This document shows positions 16,822-25,865 of a stretch of DNA of 64,000 nucleotides, one piece after another (the stretch's first letter is position 1; every line of letters begins with the position of its first letter). The DNA is from CAZNXJ01 sp964577115 (GTDB lineage: Bacteria; Planctomycetota; Planctomycetia; Pirellulales; Pirellulaceae): assembly GCA_964577115.1 (NCBI GenBank), contig CAZNXJ010000006.1, positions 176,693-240,692 on the forward strand. Direction: 5' to 3'. The notes beneath the pieces are model-generated. The model was not told where the DNA came from, did not search any database, and saw only the letters and a list, made by a program, of their open reading frames with translations. Both the position numbers and the translations under genes were made by a program.

Positions 16822-17133
16822 ATGTACGCGATTTTTGCCGACGGCGGTCGTCAGTTTAAAGTAGAAGAAGGGCAGGAGATCGTCGTCGATTTCCGTGAAG
16901 TGCCGCAGGGCGAGCAGATCCAGTTTGATCGCGTGCTGGCGGTCTCCGACGAGAACGGGTTCCGTGTCGGAAAGCCGACCGTTCCCGGTGCCGTTGTGAC
17001 CGCGGAAGTGCTCGGTGCCATGCAGGGCGAGAAGCTCTACATCCAGAAATTCCGCCGCCGGAAGAACTACCGCCGCCGCGTCGGCCATCGGCAGATTTAC
17101 ACGACGGTCCGGATCAGCAAGATCCAGGCCTGA
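16822..17133 (+). CDS. rplU: Large ribosomal subunit protein bL21 (103 aa)
   Basis: The protein opens MYAIFADGGRQFKVEEGQEIVVDF and ends with the RNA-binding KFRRRKNYRRRVGHRQIYTTVRISKI block, both standard for L21. Length is normal. There is no obvious Shine-Dalgarno. L21 binds 23S rRNA and in most bacteria is followed by rpmA (L27); here the next 650 nt have no gene, so L27 must be encoded elsewhere. Confidence 0.96.
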   Translation: MYAIFADGGRQFKVEEGQEIVVDFREVPQGEQIQFDRVLAVSDENGFRVGKPTVPGAVVTAEVLGAMQGEKLYIQKFRRRKNYRRRVGHRQIYTTVRISKIQA

Positions 17134-17526
17134 TCCTTCTTGCTACGCAGCGTTGCGCCTGCTTCCGCGCGCCGCTCGCCTCCACGTTGCTTGCCAGGCG
17201 TCCTTTGCCCTGCACGCGGCGCGATCGAATCGCGCCGGCCGTTACGCTAGCGCTTGCGCGGTTCGTTGTTATCCATCGATGACTGGCCGAGCGTCCGCCC
17301 TGCGCAGTGTCCTTCGTTTAGGGGGCTATATTGCCGTAGGTCGTCTCCTGAAAAAATTTCTGCGAGGCGAACGGCGATCTACGCCCATCCGCGCGGAAAT
17401 TCGCATCTCTTTATGTAGCGAAGGTTTACGTCACGCAGTCCGGGGCCCTCTGGGGTAGGGGGCGATCGGTGGCTGCTCGCGCAACCTGCGATCGGATCGA
17501 GCCTTGAGTCAAAATCGGGCCGCTTG

Positions 17527-17554
17527 TTGACTTCAACCGCCGGATGGCTACACT
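17527..17554 (+). promoter_or_regulatory. Candidate distal promoter of nrdJ
   Basis: TTGACT and TACACT are separated by 16 bp, about 235 nt before the start codon. Matches to consensus are good (5 of 6 at -35, 4 of 6 at -10). It would make a long leader. Confidence 0.4.
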
Positions 17555-17652
17555 CGGTCCCTTGCAACTAAATCTTGTGGTTGTTAGCAAACGCTTCTAC
17601 AAGATGTGGTGTTTCTTCGCAATTTTTTTGCGATTCGGTACGAGCCTTTCTA

Positions 17653-17694
17653 TTGTTGTTGCCGATCGGCGAGCGATATACTGATGTGCAGTAT
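17653..17694 (+). promoter_or_regulatory. Candidate proximal nrdJ promoter overlapped by a palindrome
   Basis: TTGTTG and TATACT are separated by 18 bp. The -10 overlaps a perfect inverted repeat, ATACTG-ATGTG-CAGTAT (17678-17694), located about 95 nt before the start. A repressor bound there would block the promoter. The arms do not match the NrdR box, so the binding protein is unknown. Confidence 0.4.
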
Positions 17695-17789
17695 CTGCCT
17701 TGCGCCCCTGCCAATGGCGAATGTGGGCGACGCTGGGGCGGTGGATGCACAGGTAGGCAATTCTTTTTTGGTGCAAGGAGCGGCTTAGG

Positions 17790-20771
17790 ATGGCAAGCGT
17801 GAGCACTCAACGTTCTCCGGGGCCGAGCGGTGGGCAGTCAAATGGCGGGGGGCGGACGCCAGGTTTGCGCATCGAGCCGGTTTTTTGCCCCCCGGAGGTG
17901 AATGACCCGTTCGAGACGACGGCGTGGGAGCTGCGCACCGCCGTCATTAAGGACGAGAACGGGGAAGCGCTGTTCGAGCAGACCGACTGCGAGATCCCGG
18001 CTTCCTGGAGCCAGCTGGCGACGAACGTCGTCGTTAGCAAGTATTTTTATGGCGAGATTGGGACGCCTGAGCGCGAGCGGAGCGTCCGTCAGATGATCCA
18101 TCGCGTCAGCCGCACGATTGCGGACTGGGGCATCGCGGACGGCTACTTTGCCTCCGCCGAAGATGGCGAGCGGTTTTATCGCGAGCTAACGTGGCTGTGC
18201 CTGCACCAGCACGGCGCGTTCAATTCGCCGGTCTGGTTCAATGTCGGTTTGCACCATCAGTACGGCGTCACCGGGGCCAAGTGCAACTGGGTCTATGACG
18301 CGCAGAAGGAAGAGCCTTACCAGCCGGAGAACCCGTACGAATTCCCCCAGGCGTCGGCGTGCTTCATCCAGAGCGTCGACGACAACATGGAAGACATCAT
18401 GCGGCTCGCTACCAGCGAGGCGATGCTTTTCAAGTTCGGTTCGGGGACGGGCACCGATCTGTCGACGTTGCGGTCGCATCGCGAGAAGCTTTCGGGCGGC
18501 GGTAAGCCGTCGGGCCCGCTGTCGTTCATGCGTGTCTACGATCAGATCGCCGCGGTCGTGAAGTCCGGCGGCAAGACGCGCCGCGCGGCGAAGATGCAGT
18601 CGCTGAAAGTCTGGCACCCGGACATTCTCGAGTTCATCGAGTGCAAGTGGAAAGAAGAGCAGAAGGCGCGGGTGCTGATCGAGAAGGGCGGTTACGAAGC
18701 CAACTTCAATGGCGAAGCATATAGCTCGATTCTCTTCCAAAACGCGAATCTGTCGGTCCGCGTGACCGACGAGTTCATGGAAGCGGCCGAGCGTGGCCAG
18801 CCGTGGAAGACACGCTATGTCAGCATTCCGGGCGAAGGGCCCACGTACGACGCACGTTTTCTGCTCGACCGTATGGCCGAATGTGCCTGGCACTGCGGCG
18901 ATCCGGGTGTGCAGTACGATACAACGATTAATCGCTGGCACACCTGCCCGAACTCGGGCCGCATCAACGCCAGCAATCCGTGCTCGGAATACATGTTCCT
19001 CGACGACACCGCGTGCAACCTGGCGAGCGTGAACTTGATGAAGTTCCGCCGCGAGGATGGGTCGTTTGACGTCGAGCGGTTCAAGGCGGCGGCACGCATT
19101 TTCTTTGTCGCTCAGGAGATTCTGGTCGATCACGCGAGCTACCCGACGGACCGGATTGCGCAGAACAGCCACCTGTTCCGTCCGCTCGGCCTGGGCTACT
19201 CGAATCTTGGCAGCCTCATCATGGCGTCCGGCCTGCCGTATGACTCGGACGCGGCACGCGGGCTCTGCGGCAGCATCACGGCGATCCTGCACGGAGCGGC
19301 GAATCTGGCCAGCGCCGAGATGGCGGCCGTCGTGGGTCCGTTCGCTCGCTATGCCGAAAACCGCGAACCGATGCTCCGCGTGATGCAAATGCACCGGGAC
19401 GCTGTCGAGAAGATCGACGATGCGGGGCCGGCGGAGCTGAAGCAGGAGGCCCGAGCGGTTTGGGACGACGTGCTCGCTCAGGGACGCCGCTACGGCTTCC
19501 GCAACGCGCAGGCCACGGTGCTCGCACCCACCGGCACGATCAGCTTCATGATGGACTGCGATACGACCGGCATCGAGCCCGATATCGCGCTGGTCAAGTA
19601 CAAGCAGCTCGCTGGCGGCGGCATGCTCAAGATCATCAACCGCATGGTGCCGCTCGGCCTGCGGTCGCTCGGATACACCGAACCTCAGATCGAGGCGATC
19701 GTGAGGTACATCGAGGAAAACGACACGATCGAAGGTGCGTCGGAGCTGGCCGAAGAGCACTTGCCGGTGTTCGACTGTGCGTTCAAGCCGGCCAATGGCG
19801 TGCGCAGTATTAACTGGCGAGCGCACGTGCGGATGATGGCGGCCGCTCAGCCGTTCCTCTCCGGGGCCATTTCGAAAACGGTCAACATGCCGGCCGATAC
19901 GACTCCGCAGGATATTGCGGATGCGTACCTGTGGGGCTGGAAGCTGGGCCTGAAGGCGATCGCGATTTACCGCGATGGTTCGAAGCAGAGCCAGCCGCTC
20001 TCGACGCAGTCGGAATCCGACAAAGCCGCCGCCAAGGCCGCGCAGCGTCCGCGCCGTGAACGGCTGCCGGATACGCGGCAGTCGATCACCCATAAGTTCA
20101 GCGTGGGCGGCCACGAGGGCTACATCAACGTCGGTCTCTATCCGGACGGTCGCCCAGGCGAGCTATTCATCACGATGGCCAAGGAAGGCAGCACGATCGG
20201 CGGCCTGATGGATTCCTTCGGTACGGCGGTGTCGCTGAGTCTCCAGTATGGTGTCCCGCTCGAGGTGCTCGTCAACAAGTTCTCCCATACGCGCTTCGAG
20301 CCGATGGGGTACACCACCAACCCCGACATCCGGATTGCCAAGAGCGTTGTCGACTACATCTTCCGCTGGCTGGGTATCACGTTCCTGCCGGGTTATCGTG
20401 AAGCGCAGAACGGGCTGCTAGCCAAGAAGTCCGACGACGAACCGGCGGAAGGGGGCGAAGCGAAGGCGCCGGCCATCACGAACACCAATCCGGCTGCTCG
20501 GCTTGTTGCCTCTTCACCCAGGCTCGGCACCGCCGCCAAGGAGGCGAAGGGCAACGGGCATGCCGCTAACGGAGCCGGCCGGTTCGATGCGGGACTGCTC
20601 GAACGCGCCGGCGCAGTCATGGATGCGAGCCGCGCGGGGCATTTGCAGAGCGACCAGTTTGCACGCTTCCAGAGCGACGCTCCGGCGTGCGACAACTGCG
20701 GCGCGATTACCGTCCGGAACGGCAACTGCTATCTCTGCCACAACTGCGGCAATAGCATGGGATGTTCCTGA
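17790..20771 (+). CDS. nrdJ: Adenosylcobalamin-dependent (class II) ribonucleoside-diphosphate reductase (993 aa)
   Basis: This enzyme makes deoxyribonucleotides using a B12-generated thiyl radical and works with or without oxygen. The catalytic barrel includes SACFIQSVDDNMEDIM near residue 190, PCSEYMFLDDTACNLASVN around residue 395 and PTGTISFMMDCDTTGIEP near 577. A TSCPD domain follows at about 765-863 (GYINVGLYPDGRPGELFITM). The last 30 residues are cysteine-rich (CDNCG...CYLCHNCG...C), which fits a zinc site or the redox-active tail. ATG is supported by AAGGAG nine nt upstream. Length suits the long NrdJ form. The gene has the window's longest upstream leader, hinting at regulation. Confidence 0.96.
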   Translation: MASVSTQRSPGPSGGQSNGGGRTPGLRIEPVFCPPEVNDPFETTAWELRTAVIKDENGEALFEQTDCEIPASWSQLATNVVVSKYFYGEIGTPERERSVRQMIHRVSRTIADWGIADGYFASAEDGERFYRELTWLCLHQHGAFNSPVWFNVGLHHQYGVTGAKCNWVYDAQKEEPYQPENPYEFPQASACFIQSVDDNMEDIMRLATSEAMLFKFGSGTGTDLSTLRSHREKLSGGGKPSGPLSFMRVYDQIAAVVKSGGKTRRAAKMQSLKVWHPDILEFIECKWKEEQKARVLIEKGGYEANFNGEAYSSILFQNANLSVRVTDEFMEAAERGQPWKTRYVSIPGEGPTYDARFLLDRMAECAWHCGDPGVQYDTTINRWHTCPNSGRINASNPCSEYMFLDDTACNLASVNLMKFRREDGSFDVERFKAAARIFFVAQEILVDHASYPTDRIAQNSHLFRPLGLGYSNLGSLIMASGLPYDSDAARGLCGSITAILHGAANLASAEMAAVVGPFARYAENREPMLRVMQMHRDAVEKIDDAGPAELKQEARAVWDDVLAQGRRYGFRNAQATVLAPTGTISFMMDCDTTGIEPDIALVKYKQLAGGGMLKIINRMVPLGLRSLGYTEPQIEAIVRYIEENDTIEGASELAEEHLPVFDCAFKPANGVRSINWRAHVRMMAAAQPFLSGAISKTVNMPADTTPQDIADAYLWGWKLGLKAIAIYRDGSKQSQPLSTQSESDKAAAKAAQRPRRERLPDTRQSITHKFSVGGHEGYINVGLYPDGRPGELFITMAKEGSTIGGLMDSFGTAVSLSLQYGVPLEVLVNKFSHTRFEPMGYTTNPDIRIAKSVVDYIFRWLGITFLPGYREAQNGLLAKKSDDEPAEGGEAKAPAITNTNPAARLVASSPRLGTAAKEAKGNGHAANGAGRFDAGLLERAGAVMDASRAGHLQSDQFARFQSDAPACDNCGAITVRNGNCYLCHNCGNSMGCS

Positions 20772-20825
20772 TCCCTTTGTAGTCGCCGGAGGGCATGCGA
20801 GCCGTGCCCGTGGAGGAATGCATCC

Positions 20826-21212
20826 GTGCCCCACACGCGGCGCAGGTGGCGAGCGAAGTTTCGCGACGCGTTTCGGGGCGTCGCGGTGGGGCTGAAGGGG
20901 CAGAGCAGCTTCGTGGTGCACGTCGCCGCGGCGCTGCTCGCCACCGCTGCCGGCATCTACTTTCGCATCAGCGCAGTTGAATGGGCGCTGCTCGCACTGA
21001 CGATCGCTGTGGTTTTTATCGCCGAGCTGCTGAACACATCGATCGAATGGCTCGCGAAGGCTGTCACGGATCAGCACGACTCGCGCATTGCCAACGCCTT
21101 GGACGTAGCCAGCGCCGCCGTGCTCCTGACGGCGTTCGCGGCGGCGGTCGTGGGCGTGATCATCTTCCTGCCACGCGTCGTCGAGCTCGTCACGGGCTTC
21201 TACGCGCGCTAG
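20826..21212 (+). CDS. dgkA: Diacylglycerol kinase / undecaprenol kinase family membrane protein (128 aa)
   Basis: Family members phosphorylate diacylglycerol (proteobacteria) or undecaprenol (Gram-positives) to recycle lipid carriers for cell-envelope polymers. Three membrane helices are visible (about 32-50, 53-70, 97-120) and the family motif ELLNTSIEWLAK with its catalytic Glu is present, preceded by FRGVAVGLKGQSSFVVH. The start is GTG, about nine nt after a GGAGG; a nearby ATG is in another frame. Its stop codon TAG shares the tetranucleotide CTAG with the stop of the convergent LptD-like gene. Which lipid it uses cannot be told. Confidence 0.9.
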   Translation: MPHTRRRWRAKFRDAFRGVAVGLKGQSSFVVHVAAALLATAAGIYFRISAVEWALLALTIAVVFIAELLNTSIEWLAKAVTDQHDSRIANALDVASAAVLLTAFAAAVVGVIIFLPRVVELVTGFYAR

Positions 21213-24200
21213 TCCAAGCCCAGCGCACCGGCGGGCGGAATGTGAATGCCGCCGACGTTGCCGAGCCGGCTGGTGGGCAGGAATCGCGGTTCGATCATCA
21301 GATGCATGCCCAGATTGTCGCGGCTCACGTCGTGACTCATCCCCACGCGAATCAGCGCCGACTCGCCGATGCGCGTCAGTGCGAGCCCCTCGGTCACGTT
21401 GCCTGTATCGCCGAAGTCGACGCTGGCGCCCGCCGTCACGATCCACTTCTCGCTCATCCGGTAGCTGAGCGACCCCGAAAGAATGTCGCTCGAAAACGGG
21501 CTTTCGATATTCCTGTAACCGATGTGGAGTCGCCCGAGATTCGGGCGGCCGATGACCGTACCGACCGAGAACGTGCGCAGGCCGTTGTCGAACACGTCGG
21601 CGTAACCGTCCGACAGCAGTGTCACGCGGTCGCCGATGTGCCAGCGGAAGTCGTAGTTCAGCTGCCCAACTTCTTCGCCGAAATTATCGTTGTCCGCGTC
21701 AGGGAACAGCGTGCCGCCGACGTCGAAGACAATCCAATCGACGACCCGCTCGCGGCCCGGCAAGCCGCGCTTCGTCTGCCAGCGCTGCCGAATCGCCATA
21801 CGAACTTGCGCCTGGTCCTCGGCGATTTCCGTGCTCGGGCTACTTACGAAACCCTGCAAGCCAGAGCGGACCGCGAAGTATCGCTCGTCGAACTGCAGCG
21901 GAACGTCGCCGCCCGGCACGCCGCCGAACGTGTCGAAGTAGAAACGTCGCCGGAAGAATTCGATCGAGTCGTCATCGAGCGGATCGTATAGCGGTAGCTC
22001 GCTGAGATCCTGGCTCGCATCGGCATAAAACGCATCGGTTTCAAACGTGATTTTATGAGCCAGCCCGTTCAGGTTTAGGAGCTGACTTTGAACCGCGGGG
22101 TCGACGCGCCAAAACGGCAAACTGGCGCGAATACCCGCCTGCCCATACACACGCGTCAGTTCTTCCCCCGACAGGTCTTCACCCCAGTGCGCGGCTTCGC
22201 CGAGAACGTAGGGGACGACTTTCACCGGGCCGACGTCGAGCGGCAGATCGAGTTCCTGACGCGTCGCCGCGCGGATGCCTTCGCGAGGGGCCTCCCACGC
22301 GAGCGGGTCGAACTTGGCGAGCTCTTCCGGATTTTTCGGCGGCTCGGCGACTTCCAACCGCGCGTAGCCCACGTGGGAATGCGCGTGCCAGGTGAGCATA
22401 TCGCCAATGCTGTGGCCGAGCAGAAAATGATCGACACGCGGCAACCACTCGGTTTGCGTGAAGAAGTCGTTCACGCGGATGTCGGAGGTGAGGCTGAGTG
22501 TCTGATGGCCGAGCCGCTGTTTCAGTTCGAAGCCGGTTGTTTGATCCTTGTCCTGATCCCACTCCTGCTCGAAGTACTGTTCGAGAAAGTTGCGGTCGCT
22601 GATCAGCCCGAGTTCGGCCGTCAGCCGAAGATCCTCGGAGAACCACTGCCGGTGCCGGCCCAGCACGCGACCGCGCCATTCTTCTTCGGGAGGGAGCTCA
22701 CGGCGATCGAGACCTAGGTTATCGAGCCCGGTGTCCTTAATGCCCCATGCGTCGAGCATGCCGCTGATCGGCGTGTTGTAGCCGAGAAAATCGGGGCGGT
22801 TGTACTCGTAGGTCGTACCCGCGGCCGGCCCCCGCTTGCTCAGGTAGTCGAGCGAAAATCGCCAGTCGGTGCCTTCGGGCGGATCGACAAGGCCCAGGAC
22901 CTGGTAGGCGTTGAACTCGGTAAAGATCTGTGTGCCGAAGATCTTGTCGTTGCGCAGACGCAGGCTTTCGAGATAGTATGTCGGCGTGCGAGCGTCGGTG
23001 ATAAACACGGGCCAGTAGGCGACCGGGACTCCGCTGATGTAGACAAAGTTGTTGCGGCTCGTCGCCAGGAGCTTATGGTCCACATCCGGCTCGCCCGATA
23101 TCGGATCGATTTCGGGCTGGCCTGTCAGTGGGTTCAGCCGCGTCTGCTGCACATCGCGCAGCGTGATCTCTTCCGATTGGAGCCAATACCGTGGATAGCC
23201 GATCCGGCTGGAGGTAATGGCCGCTCCGAAGGCTGAGAAGTTTTCGCGGTCGAGTTGGTGCAGCACGTCGGCTTTCAGCCGCAGCAGTCCCTCGTAATCG
23301 GTAACGGGCGTCAGCATCTCGGCATCGAGCACGACACCGTATTGCCGATTGACGTTGTAGTACATCCGATCGGCATAGACGACTCGCCGTCCCTGCCGGA
23401 AGACAATGTGGCCTTCGAGATAGAACTCGATCGGTACGTCCCGCGCTTCGGGACGCGGTTGTCCCGGCGCTTCGCCAAACAAGTTGAGGCCCGCGATGTT
23501 GCTTGTCCAGGCCACCACATTGTCGGCCTGGATCTCGATGTCGCCCAGGTTCTGTACGCCCCCGGCAATCGGGGCCGTGGCCCCTTCGATCACGATGCTG
23601 ACGCCCATCGTTGCCACGAGGATCGTTTCATTGCGATTGGGGTCGGTCACTGTTTCGGCCTGGAGATCATTTCCGCTCCGTGGACCAATTCGTACGCGGC
23701 GACCGCTAAAGGAGCTGCCGCCAGAAGCGCCGGGCTGCTGAAACTGTGCGGGCGCTACCGTACCGGAGCGCGTCGGGTCGCGCGATTCCACGCCGCGCTG
23801 GAATACCGCGGGTTTGACCGACGGCTCGCCCTCAATCACTGGAAGGCGATAGTCGATCTGGCCGAGCGTGAAGAAGCGGCCCAGCCAGGTGTCGTCTTCG
23901 AGCGTCCGGGCGGATTTTCCGGTTGCCCGGTGAGCCGCGCCGCGATGGCCGAAGTCGATCAGCACCTTGCCCTCGAGGTAGGCGATGATTTTCGTGGGAA
24001 CACCGCTCTCCGGCGGAGACTGGTCAACCCAGAGTACCGCCTGATCACTTTGTGCTTCCGTGTCCCCCTGGCGGATCCGGCAGGCGCCGTCGAGCAACCA
24101 GACGTCGTATGCGCCTTGCCGCCAATGGTGTCCACGCTGTGCGGTGATGACGATGTTGTCTCGTGGATCCCCCAGCGGCAACTCGACCTCCGCGCGCGCC

Positions 24201-24364
24201 GCGAGTGCGGCGAGGGCGACGAGCATTCCCGCCATCACGGCTGCGAGCCGCTGGCAGCCTCGGCGAGCCGGCGAAGGACTGCCGGAAGCGCGCACGGCCA
24301 GCGTTCGCGATGCGCGCAGTGGTCCCGCAAGCGAGTCATCGCCAGCCCGGAGGCTTGTCGCCAT
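21209..24364 (-). CDS. lptD: LptD/OstA-like outer-membrane assembly protein (about 1051 aa)
   Basis: LptD forms the outer-membrane pore that places lipopolysaccharide on the cell surface. After a basic N-terminus and hydrophobic signal-like segment (VMAGMLVALAALAARA) comes an OstA-type periplasmic beta-jellyroll (DGACRIRQGDTEAQSDQAVLWV, then EIQADNVVAW and EGHIVFRQGRRVVYADRMYYN), followed by a long region of alternating strands typical of a beta-barrel (VYISGVPVAYWPVF, NKIFGTQIF-like, FSLDYLSKRG, DWRFSLD). Many planctomycetes carry such a long form. Start is uncertain: ATG is used here; a GTG ten codons upstream is possible, and neither has a good ribosome binding site. A pair of 9-bp repeat units lies just upstream. 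Confidence 0.68.
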   Translation of the reverse strand: MATSLRAGDDSLAGPLRASRTLAVRASGSPSPARRGCQRLAAVMAGMLVALAALAARAEVELPLGDPRDNIVITAQRGHHWRQGAYDVWLLDGACRIRQGDTEAQSDQAVLWVDQSPPESGVPTKIIAYLEGKVLIDFGHRGAAHRATGKSARTLEDDTWLGRFFTLGQIDYRLPVIEGEPSVKPAVFQRGVESRDPTRSGTVAPAQFQQPGASGGSSFSGRRVRIGPRSGNDLQAETVTDPNRNETILVATMGVSIVIEGATAPIAGGVQNLGDIEIQADNVVAWTSNIAGLNLFGEAPGQPRPEARDVPIEFYLEGHIVFRQGRRVVYADRMYYNVNRQYGVVLDAEMLTPVTDYEGLLRLKADVLHQLDRENFSAFGAAITSSRIGYPRYWLQSEEITLRDVQQTRLNPLTGQPEIDPISGEPDVDHKLLATSRNNFVYISGVPVAYWPVFITDARTPTYYLESLRLRNDKIFGTQIFTEFNAYQVLGLVDPPEGTDWRFSLDYLSKRGPAAGTTYEYNRPDFLGYNTPISGMLDAWGIKDTGLDNLGLDRRELPPEEEWRGRVLGRHRQWFSEDLRLTAELGLISDRNFLEQYFEQEWDQDKDQTTGFELKQRLGHQTLSLTSDIRVNDFFTQTEWLPRVDHFLLGHSIGDMLTWHAHSHVGYARLEVAEPPKNPEELAKFDPLAWEAPREGIRAATRQELDLPLDVGPVKVVPYVLGEAAHWGEDLSGEELTRVYGQAGIRASLPFWRVDPAVQSQLLNLNGLAHKITFETDAFYADASQDLSELPLYDPLDDDSIEFFRRRFYFDTFGGVPGGDVPLQFDERYFAVRSGLQGFVSSPSTEIAEDQAQVRMAIRQRWQTKRGLPGRERVVDWIVFDVGGTLFPDADNDNFGEEVGQLNYDFRWHIGDRVTLLSDGYADVFDNGLRTFSVGTVIGRPNLGRLHIGYRNIESPFSSDILSGSLSYRMSEKWIVTAGASVDFGDTGNVTEGLALTRIGESALIRVGMSHDVSRDNLGMHLMIEPRFLPTSRLGNVGGIHIPPAGALGLD

Positions 24365-24390
24365 CAGGTGAGAAGAGGATACGCTGGAAG

Positions 24391-24408
24391 ACACGAATCA
24401 CACGAAGG
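24391..24408. repeat. Two copies of the 9-bp ACACGAAnn unit
   Basis: Units acacgaatc and acacgaagg stand in tandem just upstream of the LptD-like gene. They match the unit of the larger tandem array near 62.5 kb, which lies upstream of another envelope gene. This may be coincidence or a dispersed repeat family. Confidence 0.45.
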
Positions 24409-24505
24409 TGCTTGGCTTCGGAATAGTGGGCGGCGGATTATAGGGAGCCAACCGCTACCCCGCAAGGCTTCTTTGTTCGCATCGATTCGCGTTTAAATGC
24501 TGATG

Positions 24506-25729
24506 TCACAGAGACTTGTTGCGATGCCTCGGCGATCCCGCGGCGCCTGCTGCCAGCACGGCGACGAGCGGCATGAGGGGAGCCCGCATGCGAAGATTGC
24601 TCCAATAGAACGTGTGTACACCCATGAACGTGGCCACAAGCACAAGACTCCAAAGCCACGGGCTCTTGAGAAGCTCGCGCCGGCGCCGTACCACGCCGAT
24701 GGCCACCGCGGCGTAGAGGGCCACATACCACACCGCCACCGCGTAGCGAGCCGCTCGGCGTGCGGGTGATTCGTCGAGCGTCAAAGCGTTCGGCAGGGGG
24801 CTCCAGAACTGGCCCACTCGGACGAGCGAGCTGTAAACAAACATCCGCGGCTGCTGGCGAATCGCTGTTAGGGCCGCTTGCGTGGCTGCCTTGTCGGCCA
24901 CCGGCTCACGGCCTCCGGCCGCGCGGAACATCGCACGTTGCTCGTCGTCAAGCTCGCTGGCTGCCCATGGCAGCTTGGGCCCCGGTCGTTTCAGGTACGC
25001 ATAGTACGACGGGTTGTTGGCCAGCCACAGCGTGTAGCCCCCGTGTGTGGTCGTAGCGATCGGGGCGCCGAGTTGAATGGCGTTGCGGAGAATCCAGGGA
25101 GCCAGCGCGAGCACGGTACCCAGCAGCACGAGCGCAGGTTTCGCCCAACGATCCGGCGGTTTGGACGCGTAGAAAACGAGAGCTGCGAGAACGAGCGGCA
25201 GCCCGGCTAAATAGGTGGGGCGGCAAAGAATGGCAAGGCCGACAACGAGGCCGGTTCCAAAAGCGACGGTAAGGCGGTGGGATTCTACCGTGCGATGTAG
25301 CGCGATGACGAGCAGCACGCTGAGCAGCGCGGCCAACGTCTCGGTCATGACAAGCGTCGCCTGATGCATGAGGAGCGGGTCGCAGGCGACGAGCAGCCCT
25401 GCGCCGATGCTCGCTCGTCCGAGCCGCGCGAGCCGGCCTAGCTGGACGGCCGCCGCGGCCGTGGCAGTGCCCAGCAGCACGTGGAACAGGGCAATCGCCA
25501 GCCGCGCATCCGGGGAGACGGCGATGAGTGGCGCGAGCAGCAGCGGATAGAGCGGCGGCCGGAACGCCGTTGGCCGATCGGGCTGTAGCCCGTAGGTGCC
25601 CGTTTCCACGAGGCGCGTGGCGAGCTGCCGGTAGGCATCCGGATCCGCGTCGAGGTTCTCCCAGAACATCACGCAGACAGTGCCCCGAACCAGCAGGGCT
25701 ACGAGAATAACGGCCCCCAAGCCTCGCAT
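24506..25729 (-). CDS. Polytopic GT39/ArnT-like glycosyltransferase (about 407 aa)
   Basis: The protein has around ten hydrophobic helices and the acidic first loop of GT-C transferases: ENLDADPDAYRQLATRLVETGTYG with the Asp residues placed right after the first helix, then FRPPLYPLLLAP. These enzymes move a sugar from a polyprenyl-phosphate carrier to a lipid or protein on the outer face of the inner membrane. Acceptor unknown. Start is uncertain: ATG before MRGLGAVILVALLVRG is used because it directly precedes the first membrane helix; a TTG 16 codons upstream is open. It is divergent from the MMPL gene, with a 136-nt spacer between them. No downstream partner gene on its strand. Confidence 0.72.
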   Translation of the reverse strand: MRGLGAVILVALLVRGTVCVMFWENLDADPDAYRQLATRLVETGTYGLQPDRPTAFRPPLYPLLLAPLIAVSPDARLAIALFHVLLGTATAAAAVQLGRLARLGRASIGAGLLVACDPLLMHQATLVMTETLAALLSVLLVIALHRTVESHRLTVAFGTGLVVGLAILCRPTYLAGLPLVLAALVFYASKPPDRWAKPALVLLGTVLALAPWILRNAIQLGAPIATTTHGGYTLWLANNPSYYAYLKRPGPKLPWAASELDDEQRAMFRAAGGREPVADKAATQAALTAIRQQPRMFVYSSLVRVGQFWSPLPNALTLDESPARRAARYAVAVWYVALYAAVAIGVVRRRRELLKSPWLWSLVLVATFMGVHTFYWSNLRMRAPLMPLVAVLAAGAAGSPRHRNKSL

Positions 25730-25865
25730 ACCGTCCCAGCTACCGTGGTTGACGCATTGTCCCTTGGGCTCCTCCAATGGACCCCTATGGACGGAACGCT
25801 TGCACGATCCCCCGTGCCATCATACTCGCAGACACGCTGCCGATTGCAGGGCAACGGAGAGGTAC

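Larger units (their letters stand above)
17134..17789. other. Long leader region upstream of nrdJ
   Basis: 656 nt without a coding region. It contains two promoter candidates and a palindrome (listed separately), an AT-richer second half, and an inverted repeat TCGCAA-TTTTT-TTGCGA at 17617-17633. I looked for a cobalamin riboswitch (a B12 box such as GCCACTG) because the following enzyme needs adenosylcobalamin, and for NrdR boxes (ACAC...GTGT), and found neither in convincing form. Confidence 0.5.

Noticed and set aside
17134..17789. Cobalamin riboswitch upstream of nrdJ
   Set aside because: No B12 box or conserved core was seen; a covariance-model search would settle it.
18186..20114. 642-residue open frame antisense to nrdJ
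   Set aside because: It lies wholly opposite a complete class II RNR gene; composition (Arg/His/Val-rich) is typical of antisense shadow in GC-rich DNA.
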